From Pyropia haitanensis (Eukaryota > Rhodophyta > Bangiophyceae > Bangiales > Bangiaceae): 64,000 nucleotides of DNA. The notes under the pieces are model-generated. The model made no database searches. It was not told where the DNA came from and saw only the letters and a program-made list of their open reading frames with translations. The stretch lies in NCBI GenBank assembly GCA_008729055.1, contig SDUX01000006.1, positions 3,026,842 to 3,090,841 of the forward strand. Reading direction: 5' to 3'. The translations under genes and the position numbers were made by a program. This document shows, piece by piece, positions 34,285 through 45,063 of the stretch. Position 1 is the stretch's first letter; every line of letters begins with the position of its first letter.

Positions 34285-35417
34285 ATGGTCCGTAAGGTTG
34301 GCCGCAAGACGGTACGTTCACGCCGACCCGTGTCTCTCTTGCTGCGCCGGAGCTCCGCCGCCACCCCCGTTAGCCTCTCGGTTCCCGCAGTGCGCAAGCG
34401 GTACGAGAGCAGACCCTCCACTCTCTTCCCTGGTTTACAGATTACTGACGACCACACGCCCGTGTCTTTTCCCCCTTCTCTCTTGCCCTCCCCTTTTTCC
34501 GCCCTCTGTCTCCCCTCCCGCCGTCGTGCTCACAGGCCGGCTGTGTGCCCGTGCGGCAGACACCCACCGGCTGGGAGATGCTCGTCGTGGACACCCGCAA
34601 GCACGCCGACGTGTGGGTGTTTCCCAAGGGGGGCGTCAAAAAGATTGAGAAGCCGCGCACCGCCGCCGTCCGCGAGACGCGCGAGGAGGCGGGCGTCGTT
34701 GGCGTGGACGGCGCCAAGCTCGGCACCTTCCCCTTCAAGACGGGCCTCCAAAAGATGTTCCTCCTCCACGTCACCGCCGTCCTCGACACCCCCGCCGACG
34801 GCTGGGCCGAGGCCGACAGCCGCCAGCGGCGGTGGGTGGACCTCGCCACCGCGGGCGAGACGCTCAGCCCCGAGCCCGCCGCGCTCGCCGCGGCGGGCGC
34901 CCGCATCCGCCGCCGCCGCCCGGAACTGATGGCGGTCGTCGACGCCGCCGCCGCGGTGCTCGCCACCGTCCCGCGGGGCGCGTCGGCGGTGGAAGCTGCC
35001 GCCGCGACGCGGGCGGCGGCTGCCGCCGCGGCGGCCACCCAAGCCACGTCGCCATTGAAGACGCCGCCGTCCGCGACGCCGGTGGGGGCGTCCCCGCTGG
35101 CCGCCGCCGCCGCGGAAGCGGCCAACGCGGCGGCCGCCGCGACGGCGGCGGCCGCCGCGGGCGACGTGGTCGGCTGGGAGGCGGCGGAGGAGGCGGCCGC
35201 CGAGGCGGTCACCGCCGCGACGCCACACTGCTGTGAGGTGTGCATTGGCGCGGCGAGCGGGTGTGGTGGCCGCGGGTGTACGCCCGCGTCGCGGCGGGTG
35301 GTACTGCTGCCGGTGGTGGGGGGGGGGGGGGAGGGGGGGGGGGAAGAGGCGGGCGACCTCATCTCGGTGCGGAGCGTCGGCGGGACGGTGCGCATGCCGG
35401 GCGTGTGCGTGCGGTAG
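34285..35417 (+). CDS. Nudix hydrolase, diphosphoinositol polyphosphate phosphohydrolase-like, two exons
   Basis: Hydrolyses nucleoside diphosphate-X bonds; the closest family look is the NUDT3/DIPP group (inositol pyrophosphates, Ap5A/Ap6A). Exon 1 is 34285-34311 (MVRKVGRKT), donor GTACGT, intron 34312-34535, acceptor CACAG, exon 2 34536-35417; 302 residues. The join gives AGCVPVRQTPTGWEMLVVDTR and then WVFPKGG. The Nudix box is complete at residues 41-63: G41, E47, R55-E56, E59-E60, G62 with TAAVRETREEAGV. The domain ends near residue 150. The rest is an Ala-rich extension with a Cys cluster (HCCEVCIGAASGCGGRGC), unusual for the family. A possible micro-exon near 34391, which would add RKRYES and resembles plant homologues, could not be fitted with confidence. 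G runs at 35317-35343 make the last ~30 residues uncertain. Confidence 0.85.
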
Positions 35418-36094
35418 CCGGGCGGTCTGCGTGCGCCGTGGCGTTGGCGACACATAGGGGTCTTTGCGGCAACCGGTCTACGCGTCTTGCTATTGCCCAT
35501 GTATTTTCGCTCCGACTTGCTTCCGGGCGTGGAGCTCCATCTGTCTCTCGTGTTGTATCCCCGCCGCGTCTCGTTCCGCCGGGGCGCCCTTCTCCAGACA
35601 TCCGCTACAAGACGGGGGTGAGTCCGTTTGCCAAATGAGCCGGCAGGAGGTGTCTGTAAGACAGAAAGTAAACAGCAACGTACAATGCACACGACCGGGG
35701 ATCTTGGCGACCCTCCCCCGAGCGCTCGTCACCAAGAGGACGGAGGGAGGAGTCACGGAAAATCGCGACGGTACATTGAACGGACGAGCCAAACCACCGT
35801 TTGTTCTGCCAAGTTGAGCGGTGAACTCCTGTGCGGCGGGATCAATTCTCCTCTGGAAGCCCAGGACGTCGCGGCCGGCCGCGGCGTCAGCATCGCGACG
35901 CACCCTTCGTCGCAGAGACGTGGGCGTGGCTGCCACGACAAACGCCCCAGCCACCGAGCCGCCACCCCCCGTCCCCTCCCCCCCCCCCCTCCCCCCATAT
36001 CCATCCCTCCCCCTCCCCCTCTCCCTCCCCTTCCCCCCCCCCCCCTACCCCCGTTTTACCTGGCCCCCCGCTCTGTCCCCTCGGACCGGCCGCG
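35418..36094. promoter_or_regulatory. Intergenic between Nudix and SRP receptor beta genes
   Basis: 3' flank of the Nudix gene and upstream region of SRP receptor beta, same strand. Lower GC at 35450-35850; a dense CT/C-run stretch at 35960-36060 lies just before the next ATG. Nothing else recognised. Confidence 0.4.
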
Positions 36095-37246
36095 ATGGAG
36101 TCCCCCTCCGTCCCCCCCGCCTCGGTCTTTACCCCCCCCCCCCCCCCCCCACCATTGACGCCACCACCACCCTCTCCGCCGCCCCCCTCCTCCCCCGCGC
36201 CGCTGCTGCCGCCCGGGGTGCCGCCCTCGTCATTGCCACCGCCGTCTGGGCGGCGGTCCCCCACCCCCCGGCACCCCCCCCCCCCCGAGGCCACCCTCCT
36301 CGCCGCCGCCGCCGCCACCGCCGCCGCGCTCGTTGCCGGCGGCGTGCTGCTGCTCGTGGCCGGGGCGGCCGCCGCGGCACGGCGGGCGGGCCACCCGTCG
36401 GGTAGCCGCCGTGGCGGGCGGGTGGTGCTGCTGGTCGGCCGGACGGGCGTGGAGGGCGGCGCCGGCGGGGGGCCGGGCAAGACCGCCCTGTTCAAGGCGC
36501 TCAAGGTGGGGCGGCAGCCGCGGGCGGGGCTCGTATCGTCCATGCGCGCGAATGTGGGCGTCTTTGTGCCCCGCGGGGGCGGCGTATCCGCGCCGTGCCG
36601 CTTTGTCGACGCGCCGGGCCACCCGCTGCTGCGGTCCCAGGCGCTCGACGCGCACGCGCGGTCCGCCGGGGCGGTGGTCCTTGTCGTGGACGCGGCGGCG
36701 CTGCTGGGCGGCGCCGCCGCCACCGCCGCCGCCGACGCGGCGGCGGCTGGCGGCGGCGCCGCGGCTGGGGCGGCCACCGCCGACGCGGCCGCGCGGGGGG
36801 TGGCGGCGGCGACCGCGGCGGCGGCGGCGGCGGCGGCGGCACTCCGCGCCGACGCGGAGGTGGCGGCCGACGTGCTCACCGACGGCCGCCTCGGCGGCGT
36901 GCCGCTGCTCGTCTGGGCCAACAAGCTCGACCGCCTCGGCGGGATGGCCGCGGCCGCCGCCGCCGCGGCGGTGCGGCCGCGGCTCGCCGCCGAGGTGCAG
37001 CGCCTGCGCGACGCGCGGGCGGGCGCGCTCGCGTCGACGGCCGACGCGGCGGGTGGCGACGGTGGGGGTGGTGGCGACGGCGGTGGCCACGCCGGTGGGG
37101 GAGGGGGGGGGGGGGGGGGGCGCCTGCCGCTCGGCGTTGCTGGCGAGCCGTGGTCGTGGCCGCCAGAGGTGGCGTGGGGGGGGGGGACCGCCACGGGGGG
37201 GGACACCGCCGACGTCCGCCGCTTTGTCGCCGCCGCGTTTCCGTGA
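36095..37246 (+). CDS. SRPRB: Signal recognition particle receptor subunit beta
   Basis: Small GTPase anchored in the ER membrane that holds SRP receptor alpha for co-translational targeting. 383 residues, uninterrupted. A Pro-rich N-terminus is followed by one membrane segment at about 66-95 ([25 protein letters not shown]), then the G domain: VLLVGRTG...GPGKTALF (P-loop, residues 111-133), the effector-side stretch SSMRANVGVF, G3 DAPGH (172-176) and G4 NKLD (276-279; SRP receptor beta often has NKQD). The end is DTADVRRFVAAAFP. The P-loop is lengthened by about eight Gly-rich residues between VGRTG and GPGKT, and Ala/Gly tracts sit between G3 and G4. Upstream in-frame sequence is Pro-rich and unlikely to be coding. 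Confidence 0.82.
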   Translation: MESPSVPPASVFTPPPPPPPLTPPPPSPPPPSSPAPLLPPGVPPSSLPPPSGRRSPTPRHPPPPEATLLAAAAATAAALVAGGVLLLVAGAAAAARRAGHPSGSRRGGRVVLLVGRTGVEGGAGGGPGKTALFKALKVGRQPRAGLVSSMRANVGVFVPRGGGVSAPCRFVDAPGHPLLRSQALDAHARSAGAVVLVVDAAALLGGAAATAAADAAAAGGGAAAGAATADAAARGVAAATAAAAAAAAALRADAEVAADVLTDGRLGGVPLLVWANKLDRLGGMAAAAAAAAVRPRLAAEVQRLRDARAGALASTADAAGGDGGGGGDGGGHAGGGGGGGGGRLPLGVAGEPWSWPPEVAWGGGTATGGDTADVRRFVAAAFP

Positions 37247-37550
37247 GCGCCGCCGCCCGCCGCGGCGGCGTCGGCCCGCCCGCAGCCGCGCGGTGGGCGG
37301 GGCGGACGCGGAGGCGGGCCCCCCGCAGCGGGACGGCCGAGGATGGGGGGGGGGGGGGGCGGGGGGGTGCGGCGTACCCCGCGGCAGCGGGGGATGGCCG
37401 TCGCCGCGGGTGTGGCCGGTTTTTTTTTTTTTTTTTTTTTTTTTTGGTGGGCGGCCGGGGGGGGGGGCGGGGGGGGGGGGGGGCGCGTCGCCGCGGCGGC
37501 CGCGGCGGCCGCCCCACGCCCTGCGGGGTGAAGGGGGGGGGGCGGGGGGG

Positions 37551-37746
37551 AGCGGCCTACCACCACCGCCGCCGCCCGCACTGCGCGGCGCCGCAACGAC
37601 GGCCGCCGCCGCGGCGGGCGGCGGCGGCCGCCCCACGTCCTGCGCGGCGGGGGGGGGGGGGGGGGGAGCGGCCTACCACCACCGCCGCCGCCCGCACTGC
37701 GCGGCGCCGCAACGACGGCCGCCGCCGCGGCGGGCGGCGGCGGCGG
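37551..37746. repeat. Direct repeat, two ~80-base copies 116 bases apart
   Basis: The segment starting AGCGGCCTACCACCACCGCC at 37551 recurs at 37667 with essentially the same sequence for about 80 bases. The copies are separated by a short GC spacer with a long G run. Suggests a local tandem duplication. Confidence 0.75.
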
Positions 37747-38142
37747 CGGCGGCGGGGCGGCGTGGGCGGTCGCTCCCCCCCCCCCCCCCATGGTCGCTCC
37801 CCCCCCCCCCCCCTCCGCCACAAAAAAAAAAAACCCCGCACAGCAAACGACCACCCCGCGCCGCGTCGGCGGCGCCCGCCATCCGGCGCGTGGCACCACG
37901 CGCAGCGGGTTCCCCCCCCTTCCCCTCCCCCCCCGACTGTCCCACGCGTCAACCGCACGGCGAGCGCCGCGGGTGTGCCCCCCCGCTGCTCGTCACGCGG
38001 CGCGCCCCGCCGCGGCGGCCCGCCGCGTGTGTCGGTGGGCGCGCCGCGGTGTGGGCGGCGGGCGAGCGGGACGTGCCGTAGAGGCGGCGTCGCTTGGGGG
38101 GGGGGGGGGCGCGGTGATCCGCGGTGCATTGGTTGGTCGGAT

Positions 38143-38343
38143 CCCGCCGCCGTCGCCGTCGCCGCCGCCGCCGTCGCCGTCGCCGCCGCCGCCGTCGCCG
38201 TCGCCGCCGCCGCCGTCGCCGTCGCCGCCACCGCCGCCGCCGCCGTCGCCGCCGTCGCCGCCGTCGCCGCCACCGCCACCACCACCACCACCACCGCCGT
38301 CGCCGCCGCCACCGCCGTCGCCGCCGTCGGCCGCCCCCACCCC
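38143..38343. repeat. (GCC)n/(GTC) tandem array
   Basis: About 200 bases made almost only of GCC and GTC triplets, with an 18-base higher-order unit (GCCGTCGCCGCCGCCGTC) at the left, changing to (CCA)n near 38275-38300. Confidence 0.8.
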
Positions 38344-38456
38344 CGACTAGGCCAGCCGCCGAAACCCCCCGCCCGCCCAACACCCCACCCCCCCCCCACC
38401 CGCCGGCCATCCCCCCCCCCACCCGTCACCCCCCCCCCTCGCCAGCCGCCGCCGCC

Positions 38457-40128
38457 ATGACCCCCCCCCCCCCCCCGACGTCACCGCCCTCCTCGCCGCC
38501 CTCCTCCCCCCCCCCCCCCCCCCCCCCCCCCCCCAGCGGGGCGCTCCCCCCCCCCCCCCCCCCCCCCCACCCCGCTGCCGCTCCTCCCCACCGCCGGGAC
38601 CATCGCGGCCCTCCGCGGCGCCCCCCCCGCCACCGTCGTTGGCGCGCTCCCCCCGCTCCTCGCCGCCCTCCCCGCCGCCCCCACCCCCCGCGCGCTCCTC
38701 CTCGCCGCCACCCTCACCGCCGCCACCGCCAGCCCGCCGCCACCGACGCCGGCCGCCGCCGCCGCCATTGCCGCCGCCGTCACCGCCGCGCTGACGACCG
38801 CGGCGGCCGTCCTGGGCGGCGGCGACGGCGGCGGCGGCGGCGGCGACGGCGGCGGTGGCGGCGGCGGCGGCGGCGACGGCGGCGGCGGCAGTGGCGGCGG
38901 TGGGGAGCCGCCGCGCGTTGGGCTGCTGCTCGCCGCCCTCGCCGCCGCGGCGGCGGCCTTTTCCGCCGTCACGGGCGGCGCGACGGCGGCGGTACCGCCC
39001 GCCGCACGGGCGGCGGCGGCGACCGTCCAAGGCGCCGTCGAGGCGACGGCGGTCGGCCACCGGGACCGCCGGGTGCGGGCGGCGGCGGCGGCGGTGCTGG
39101 CGGCGGTGCCACCGGCGGGGGGGGCGGTCGCCGCGCGCCTCGCCGCGGCGCTCGCCACGATTGCCGACGCGGTCGACCGCGTCGCGGCGCCGCCGCCGCC
39201 GCCGGGGGGGGGTCCGCCGCCGCCGCCGCCCGCCGTGGCGGGTGGGGCGACCGCCGCGGCGCTGGCGGCCGACGCGGAGGCCGCGGCGCTCGCCGCGCGC
39301 GCCGACGGCCTTGCCGCCGCGCTGGCGGCGGTGGTTGTGCGGCTGGCGTCCCCCCCGCCGCTGTGGGCGGCGGCCGCCCCCCCCGCGCCCGTCGCGCTGC
39401 CGCTGCCGTCGACGCTGCGGCCGCTGCTGCGGCTGCTCGCCGCCGCCGACGCGGACGCGTACGCGGCGGGCCCGCCGTCGGGCGCCGCCGTCGCGGCGGC
39501 GCTGCCGTCGCTGCGGTCCACCGCGGCGGCGGCGGTGGCGGCCATCCTGGGTGGCCTACCGCGGCGGGCGGTGCTGCCGCTGGTGGCGGGGGGGCTCGGC
39601 GCGGCCGTCGCGGCGGCGGTCCGCCGGGACGGCCGCCCCGGCGGTGGGCCGTCGACGGCGGCAGCGTCGGCGGTGGCCGCCGCCGTCGGCGGCCGCGACG
39701 CCGACGTGGCCGTGCCGGCCGTGGGCGTCTACGCGCTGGCGGTGCCGGTGGTGGCCGCGTCCGCGGCGGCCGTGGACGCGGTCGCGGCGGGCGCCGCCGC
39801 CGCCGCCGCCGCCTACATGGACGGCCTGGAACGTGTGGCGGCCGCGGCGGCGGCCGCGGCGGGCACCCACACCGCCGCGGCGGCGGCGGCGGCGGCAACG
39901 GCGGGGGGGGGGGGGGGGGTGGTGGTGCCGCCGCCCGCCGCAAGGCGGCCAAGCGCCGCCGCCGTAGCGGCGGCGGTGGCGTTGCCGGCGGCGTGGATGT
40001 CGACGGCGGCGGCGCCGAGCCGCCGCCGCCCCCGCCGCTGGCCGCCCCGTCGCCGGCGGCGGTGCGGTCCGCCGAGGCGCTCGCCGTCGCCGCCTTGGCC
40101 GCCGCCACCCGCCTCGCCGCCGCGTGTG

Positions 40129-40166
<38 letters not shown>

Positions 40167-40652
40167 GGCGGCGGCGGCTCCCTCGCGGTGCGCGCCGCCG
40201 AGGCCGCCGCCGCCGCCATCGTCGCGCACCCGTTGGCGGGCGCGCGCGCCGTTGCCGCCGCCGCCACCTACCTGGCGGTGGCGGTTGGTGGGGGCGGCAG
40301 CGGCCGCCCAGACGGGCGCCGGCCGGCCGCGTGGGCGGCGGCGGTAGCCGCGCTGGCCGCCCGCCGCGGGGGGAGCGGCGGCGGGGGGCTGGCCGCCGCC
40401 GCGGGGGGGGGGGCTGGGCCGCCGCCGCCGCGGCGGTGGACGCGGCGTGGCGGGCGGTGGAGGGGGTGGTGCGGCCGGCGGGACCGCCGGTGGCGGCCGG
40501 TGGGGGGGGGGGTGCCGCCGCCGACTGGGGTGGGGGGGGGGTCACGCCTGTGGCCGCGGACACCACGGATGAGGACGGCAGCAGCAGCGGCGGCGGGGGG
40601 GGGGGGGGGTCGTGCAGCGACCGCGGCGCGACGGGCGCGTGCAGCGATGGCG

Positions 40653-40696
<44 letters not shown>

Positions 40697-40936
40697 AGCG
40701 CGGTGCCCGCGGTGCCCGCGGCGCCCGCGGCGCCCGCGCCCGCCCCGACGGTCGGGGTGGGGAAAGCGCCCGGCGGTGCCGCCGCCGCCGCCACCGCCGC
40801 CCCCCCCCCCCGACGGCACCCGCCGGCGGCACCCCAACCGCCCGTCGCACCACGCCCGCGGCGGCGGCCGCGGCAAGCGGCGGCGGCGGCGGCCGCGGCG
40901 GTGACGCCGACGGCGGGGGTGGCGCCACGGGCGAGA

Positions 40937-41012
<76 letters not shown>

Positions 41013-41334
41013 AATGGCGGCGGCGCCGTCGGCGCTGGCCGCGTCGATGGCCTCGGCCGACGGCAGCGGGGTGGACGCCCGCGACGGCGACGGCAGCGTC
41101 AGCGACGGCCGCGACGGCAGCGGCGGCGGCGGCGGCGGCGGCGTCGACGGCAATGACAGTGACGGCAGTGACGGCCGCGACGGCAGCGACGGCAGCGGCG
41201 GCAGCGGCGGGGACGGCGGGGACGGCGAGGACGGCAGCGGCGGCAGCGACGCGGACGTGCTGGCGAGCCTGGTCATGGACGGCGGGCCCGACGCGGCCGA
41301 CGCGGCCGCCGCCGCCGCCGGCGCGGCCGACTGA
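38457..41334 (+). CDS. Ala-rich helical protein with basic stretch and acidic tail, possibly PELP1/RIX1-like
   Basis: Not securely recognised. From a start at 38457 a Pro run crosses C tracts of 16, 29 and 23 bases; from 38575 the protein is almost continuous amphipathic Ala/Leu helix (LPLLPTAGTIAALRGAPP, STLRPLLRLLAAADADAYA, LPSLRSTAAAAVAAILGGLP), like HEAT-type repeats. Then follow a basic nuclear-localisation-like RRKAAKRRRRSG, further helices, and an acidic Asp/Ser/Gly tail ending DADVLASLVMDGGPD. Helical repeats, basic stretch and acidic tail in this order recall PELP1/RIX1, the ribosome-maturation scaffold, but this is only architecture. Frame changes fall at the C runs, at G17 39903-39919, G11 40403-40413 and C12 40800-40811. 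It could also be an unrelated low-complexity protein. Confidence 0.45.
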
Positions 41335-41845
41335 GGTGGCGGGCGGGGAGCGGGGAGGGGAGGCGGCGGGGCGGCGGAGTGGAGGGGGGGGGGGTTGGGG
41401 AGATGACGCGGTGGGCGCGGCCGGCCGCGGCGGCGCGGCAGCCGCCGCGTCCGCTTTCTTTCCTTTTTTTTTTTTTTTGTTTTTTTTTTTTTCTTTTGCC
41501 AGTGGTGCGCCACGTCGTGGATCCACCGCCGCCCGCTGCGCGCGCGTGCCGGGGCAGGCGGCGGCGGCGGCGGCGGGTGTGGCGCGGCGGGCGGGTGCGC
41601 CGCCGCGGGCGGCGCGGCGGGGGCGGCGCGGCGGCGCGGCGGCGCGGTGGCACCGCCCGCTGGGCGCGTGTGCGTCGCCCGCCCCCTGCCGCCCGCCCCC
41701 CCTGCCGCCCGTCCGCGCCCGCTCCCGCGCACGCGGCGATCCCCCTAGCACCGGCGGCGGCGCCATTGTTGTACATACCTATCGCTACCGCGCGCATCCC
41801 ACCCCCCCCCCCCCGCTCCCCCCCACCCCCCCCCCCGCGCCACCC
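41335..41845. other. Intergenic between convergent 3' ends
   Basis: Downstream of the Ala-rich gene (+) and the LKB1-like kinase (-). It contains a T-rich homopolymer stretch at about 41458-41497, G runs before it and C runs after 41800. No gene recognised. Confidence 0.5.
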
Positions 41846-42027
41846 CTACATCATGCTGCACCGCTCCGGGACGACGCGGTTGAGGACGGCGGGTCTTGGC
41901 AAGCTATCGAGCGACGGCCGCCCCGACGCGGCGGCCGAGCCGGCCGCCGTCGGCGGCGGCGCGGGCGGCAGCCGGGGTGCGCCGGCGGCGCCCGTGCGGC
42001 CGGCGCGTGGTGCCCCCCCACCGCTGC

Positions 42028-42069
<42 letters not shown>

Positions 42070-42111
42070 TGCCGCCGTCCCCGTCGGCGTCGGCGGCGGC
42101 GGCGGCGTCGG

Positions 42112-42146
<35 letters not shown>

Positions 42147-44917
42147 TCGTCCCCATCGTCCTGGTACATGGCCGACACGATGTTGAGGATGCGCGACGCG
42201 CGGCACGGCGGGGGCACCCGCCGCGGCTGCGGGGACCCGTCCGCCGCGACGACCGGCTCGTCGTCGGCGAGCCACGGGTGCGCGAGTACCGCCTCGACCG
42301 ACAGGCGCTCCTCAAAGTCGACCGTCAGCATGCCCGCGAGCAGGTCCGCGGCGCCCGCGTCGAGCGCGGGCGGCACCGCGTACGCGCCGGCCGAGATCTT
42401 GGTGAACATGCCGAGCAGCGTCGACGCCTCAAACGGGATCACCCCCGTCAGGCAGTAGTAGAGCGTCACGCCCGCCGCCCACACGTCGACCTTGCGGCCC
42501 GAGTAGTCGGCGGCGCCCGACGCGATTTCGGGCGCCTGGAAGGCGGGCGTGCCAGACGTGCGCGACACCGAGTCGGTCACCACGTACTTGTCGAGGAACT
42601 CGGCGACGCCAAAGTCCGACACCTTGACCTCGGAGCGGGAGGTGAGCATGATGTTGGCGGGCTTGATGTCCCGGTGCACCACGTTGCGGTCGTGGATGTA
42701 GGACAGGCCACGCATCAGCTGGCGTAGCAGTGGCTTCATCTGGCACGCGGGTATCCTCTGGGGGGGGGTGAAAACGGGGATGGCGGAGCGTGCAGAGCGG
42801 GAGCGGGTCGGGAGGGGGGGGGGGGGGGCGGCCACGCTGGCCATGCCAGGTCGACAGTGGGCAACGGCGAACGTGTCAGCAGCGCACTCTCGCACGCACG
42901 CGGCGGCCACCGTACCAAAGCAACCGAGCGTGCACCCCGCGGCACCACCGCGACTGCAGCGCAAAACACACACAACAAACCAGGGATGCCACAAAAACAC
43001 AGCAGAGGCAGACATGGGCCCTCGGGGCCACACCGCGGCCAACGCGGGCGACGATAGCACCACGACCAAAACAACAAGACACCTGCCGCTGTGGACGTAC
43101 CGAGTCTGGCGCCGACAGGAGGAGCTCCTGCAGGTTGCACCCGTTGGCCAGCTCCACCACGATGTACTTCTTGTCCCTGCGCTCATCGTCGATAACGTCA
43201 ATGAGCTCAATGATGTTGGGGTGCTTCTTCAGCGCCTTCATAATCGCCACTTCCCGCTTGAGGTTCTCGGGGCCGCCCCGGATCTGCGACCGCCACAGCG
43301 CACACACACAACAGCCGCACGCACGACCAAAACGCAGCCCCGCAGTCAGCAGCCGCACGGCATAGGCGCGGCAGCCCCCAAGCGGGCGGCCTGCGCGCGT
43401 CTCGCGGCGCCCCCCGCGCACCCCTGCGGGCGTGCGTGCGCGCGGCGGCGGGCGGCCCGCCGCCGCGACCAGGCACACGCGCGGTCCGCGCAGGCGCGGG
43501 AGCGCACCCAGCGGCGGGCGGTGGCCGCCCCGCCTCCCCCGCCCTGGCACCGCGGTGGTGACGCGGCCGCCAGAGCGCGGCAGCACGGACCGCCCGAGCG
43601 CACCCCCACCCGACCCGCTCGCGCGGCCGCCCGCCACGCCACCCGGCCGGCCGGTCACCCCCCACCCCGGCCGCGGCGGGCGCGTCCCCCCCGCCGCGCA
43701 CCACGCGCGGCGCACGGCGGCGGCGGCCGCCACAACCCTGCATTCGCGATAGCCAAGCCAGCTGCCTCCTCACACGGGAATCTCCCTGCCGCCGCCGCCG
43801 CCGCCACCGCCGCCGCCGCCGCGGGCCACCACGCGCCGCGGCGACCGCCGGCCCCTCCACCGCCCCCCCCCCCCCCCCAAAAAACATACCTTGCGCAAGA
43901 AGCGGAGGTCCACCACCTTGACCGCCACAATCCGCAGTGACCGCGAGTCCATCCCCTCCACCACCTTGGCGTAGGAGCCCTCCCCCAGCACGTCGCCCAG
44001 GATAAAGTGCTTGACCGTCTGCGGCCGGAACGGCCGCCGCCGGCCGCCGCCGCCGCCACCACCACCCCCACCCCCGCCCGGCACGGCCGCGTTGGTCAGC
44101 GCCGCGCCAAATGTTTCTCCCCCCCCCCCGTCGTCGGCGCCCCCTCCCCAGCCGCCGCCGCCGCCCACAAACTCATCGTCGCTGTCGGTGCCCGCGTCCG
44201 AGTCGTCGAGGAAGGACGCGCCGCCCCGCCGCCGCGGGCTGCCCACCACCCCGAGGGGGCGCCCGAAAAAGCCGCCGCCGCCGTCGCCGACGCTGCCGCC
44301 GACGCTGCCGCCGCCGCCCCCACCGCCGCCGCCATCGTCACCGCCACCGCCACCACCATCACCGCCACCACCACCACCACCACCGCCACCACCCGCCGGC
44401 ACTGCCATACCCCCCCCCCCCCGCCCCCCTCCCCCTCGCCCGTGCTCGCGCCCACCCACACCCCCCCCCAGCGCCCCCCCCCCGCCGCCACCAGCCGCGT
44501 GGCGCCGAGCCCAAACCCGCCACTCCCCGCGCTGCCCACGCTACTAAACGCGCCCGACGCGCCAAACGACGCGGGGTGCGCGCCCGCAAACAGGTCGTCG
44601 TCGTCGTCGTCCCCGTCGGCGTCGGCGTCCCCCCCCCCCTCCTCCTGTCCAACCTCCCTGGCGGCGGTGGCGGCAACGGCAGCGGCGGCGACGGCGGTGG
44701 CGGCGGCGGTGGAGGGGGAGGCAAAGACGGGCCGTGGGGCGGTGGGCGTGGCGGGCCGACGGCCGGGCGGGACGGACCGGGGGGGGGACGGCCCGCCGGC
44801 AGCGCCGGCAGCGGTGGTGGCGGCGGTGGCGGCGGTGGCGGCGGTGGCGGCGGTGGCGGCGGGGGCGGACGCGCCGCCGGCCGCGCGCGGGCGACCACCA
44901 ATGGGGTCGTCCACCAT
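41846..44917 (-). CDS. LKB1/STK11-like serine/threonine kinase, three exons
   Basis: In animals LKB1 is the upstream kinase of AMPK. Exon 1 is 44917-43890, intron 43889-43284 (GTATGT), exon 2 43283-43101, intron 43100-42758 (GTACGT), exon 3 42757-41846; exons 2 and 3 join in phase 0. About 700 residues. A long Ala/Gly N-terminus with acidic DGDDDDDD and SDAGTDSDDE precedes the kinase: FILGDVLGEGSYAKV, VAVKVV, LKREVAIMKAL, IIELIDVI, VVELANGCNLQELL, VVHRDIKPANIML, VSDFGVAEFL. Then comes TSGTPAFQAPEIASG with KVDVWAAGVTLY and GVIPFEA; the FQxPEIA-G and GVAE features match LKB1 rather than CaMKK or plant GRIK. The domain ends at LAHPWLADDE. A Ser/Gly-rich tail ends at a TAG at 41846. One frame change lies in C runs at about 44410-44483. 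Kinase certain; LKB1 subfamily likely. Confidence 0.82.
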
Positions 44918-45032
44918 GGCAACGGCGCAGGAGGCGGCGGCCGCCAAAGGGGCCGCGAGGAGGGGCGGCCGACGCCCGGCTACCGCGCGGGCACTCGCGG
45001 CGTCCCGACGCCACAGGGTGACGCCCCGCGGC

Positions 45033-45063
<31 letters not shown>

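Larger units (their letters stand above)
37247..38456. other. Intergenic, repeats and homopolymers
   Basis: Between SRP receptor beta and the Ala-rich protein, same strand. It holds a run of about 25 T's at 37421-37445, long G and C runs, an 80-base direct repeat (37551 and 37667) and a (GCC/GTC)n array at 38143-38343. Open frames on both strands are simple-sequence artefacts. Confidence 0.5.

Noticed and set aside
35887..37899. 670-codon minus-strand open frame over SRP receptor beta
   Set aside because: Pro/Ala/Lys homopolymer product with no motifs; the plus strand encodes G3, G4 and a P-loop.
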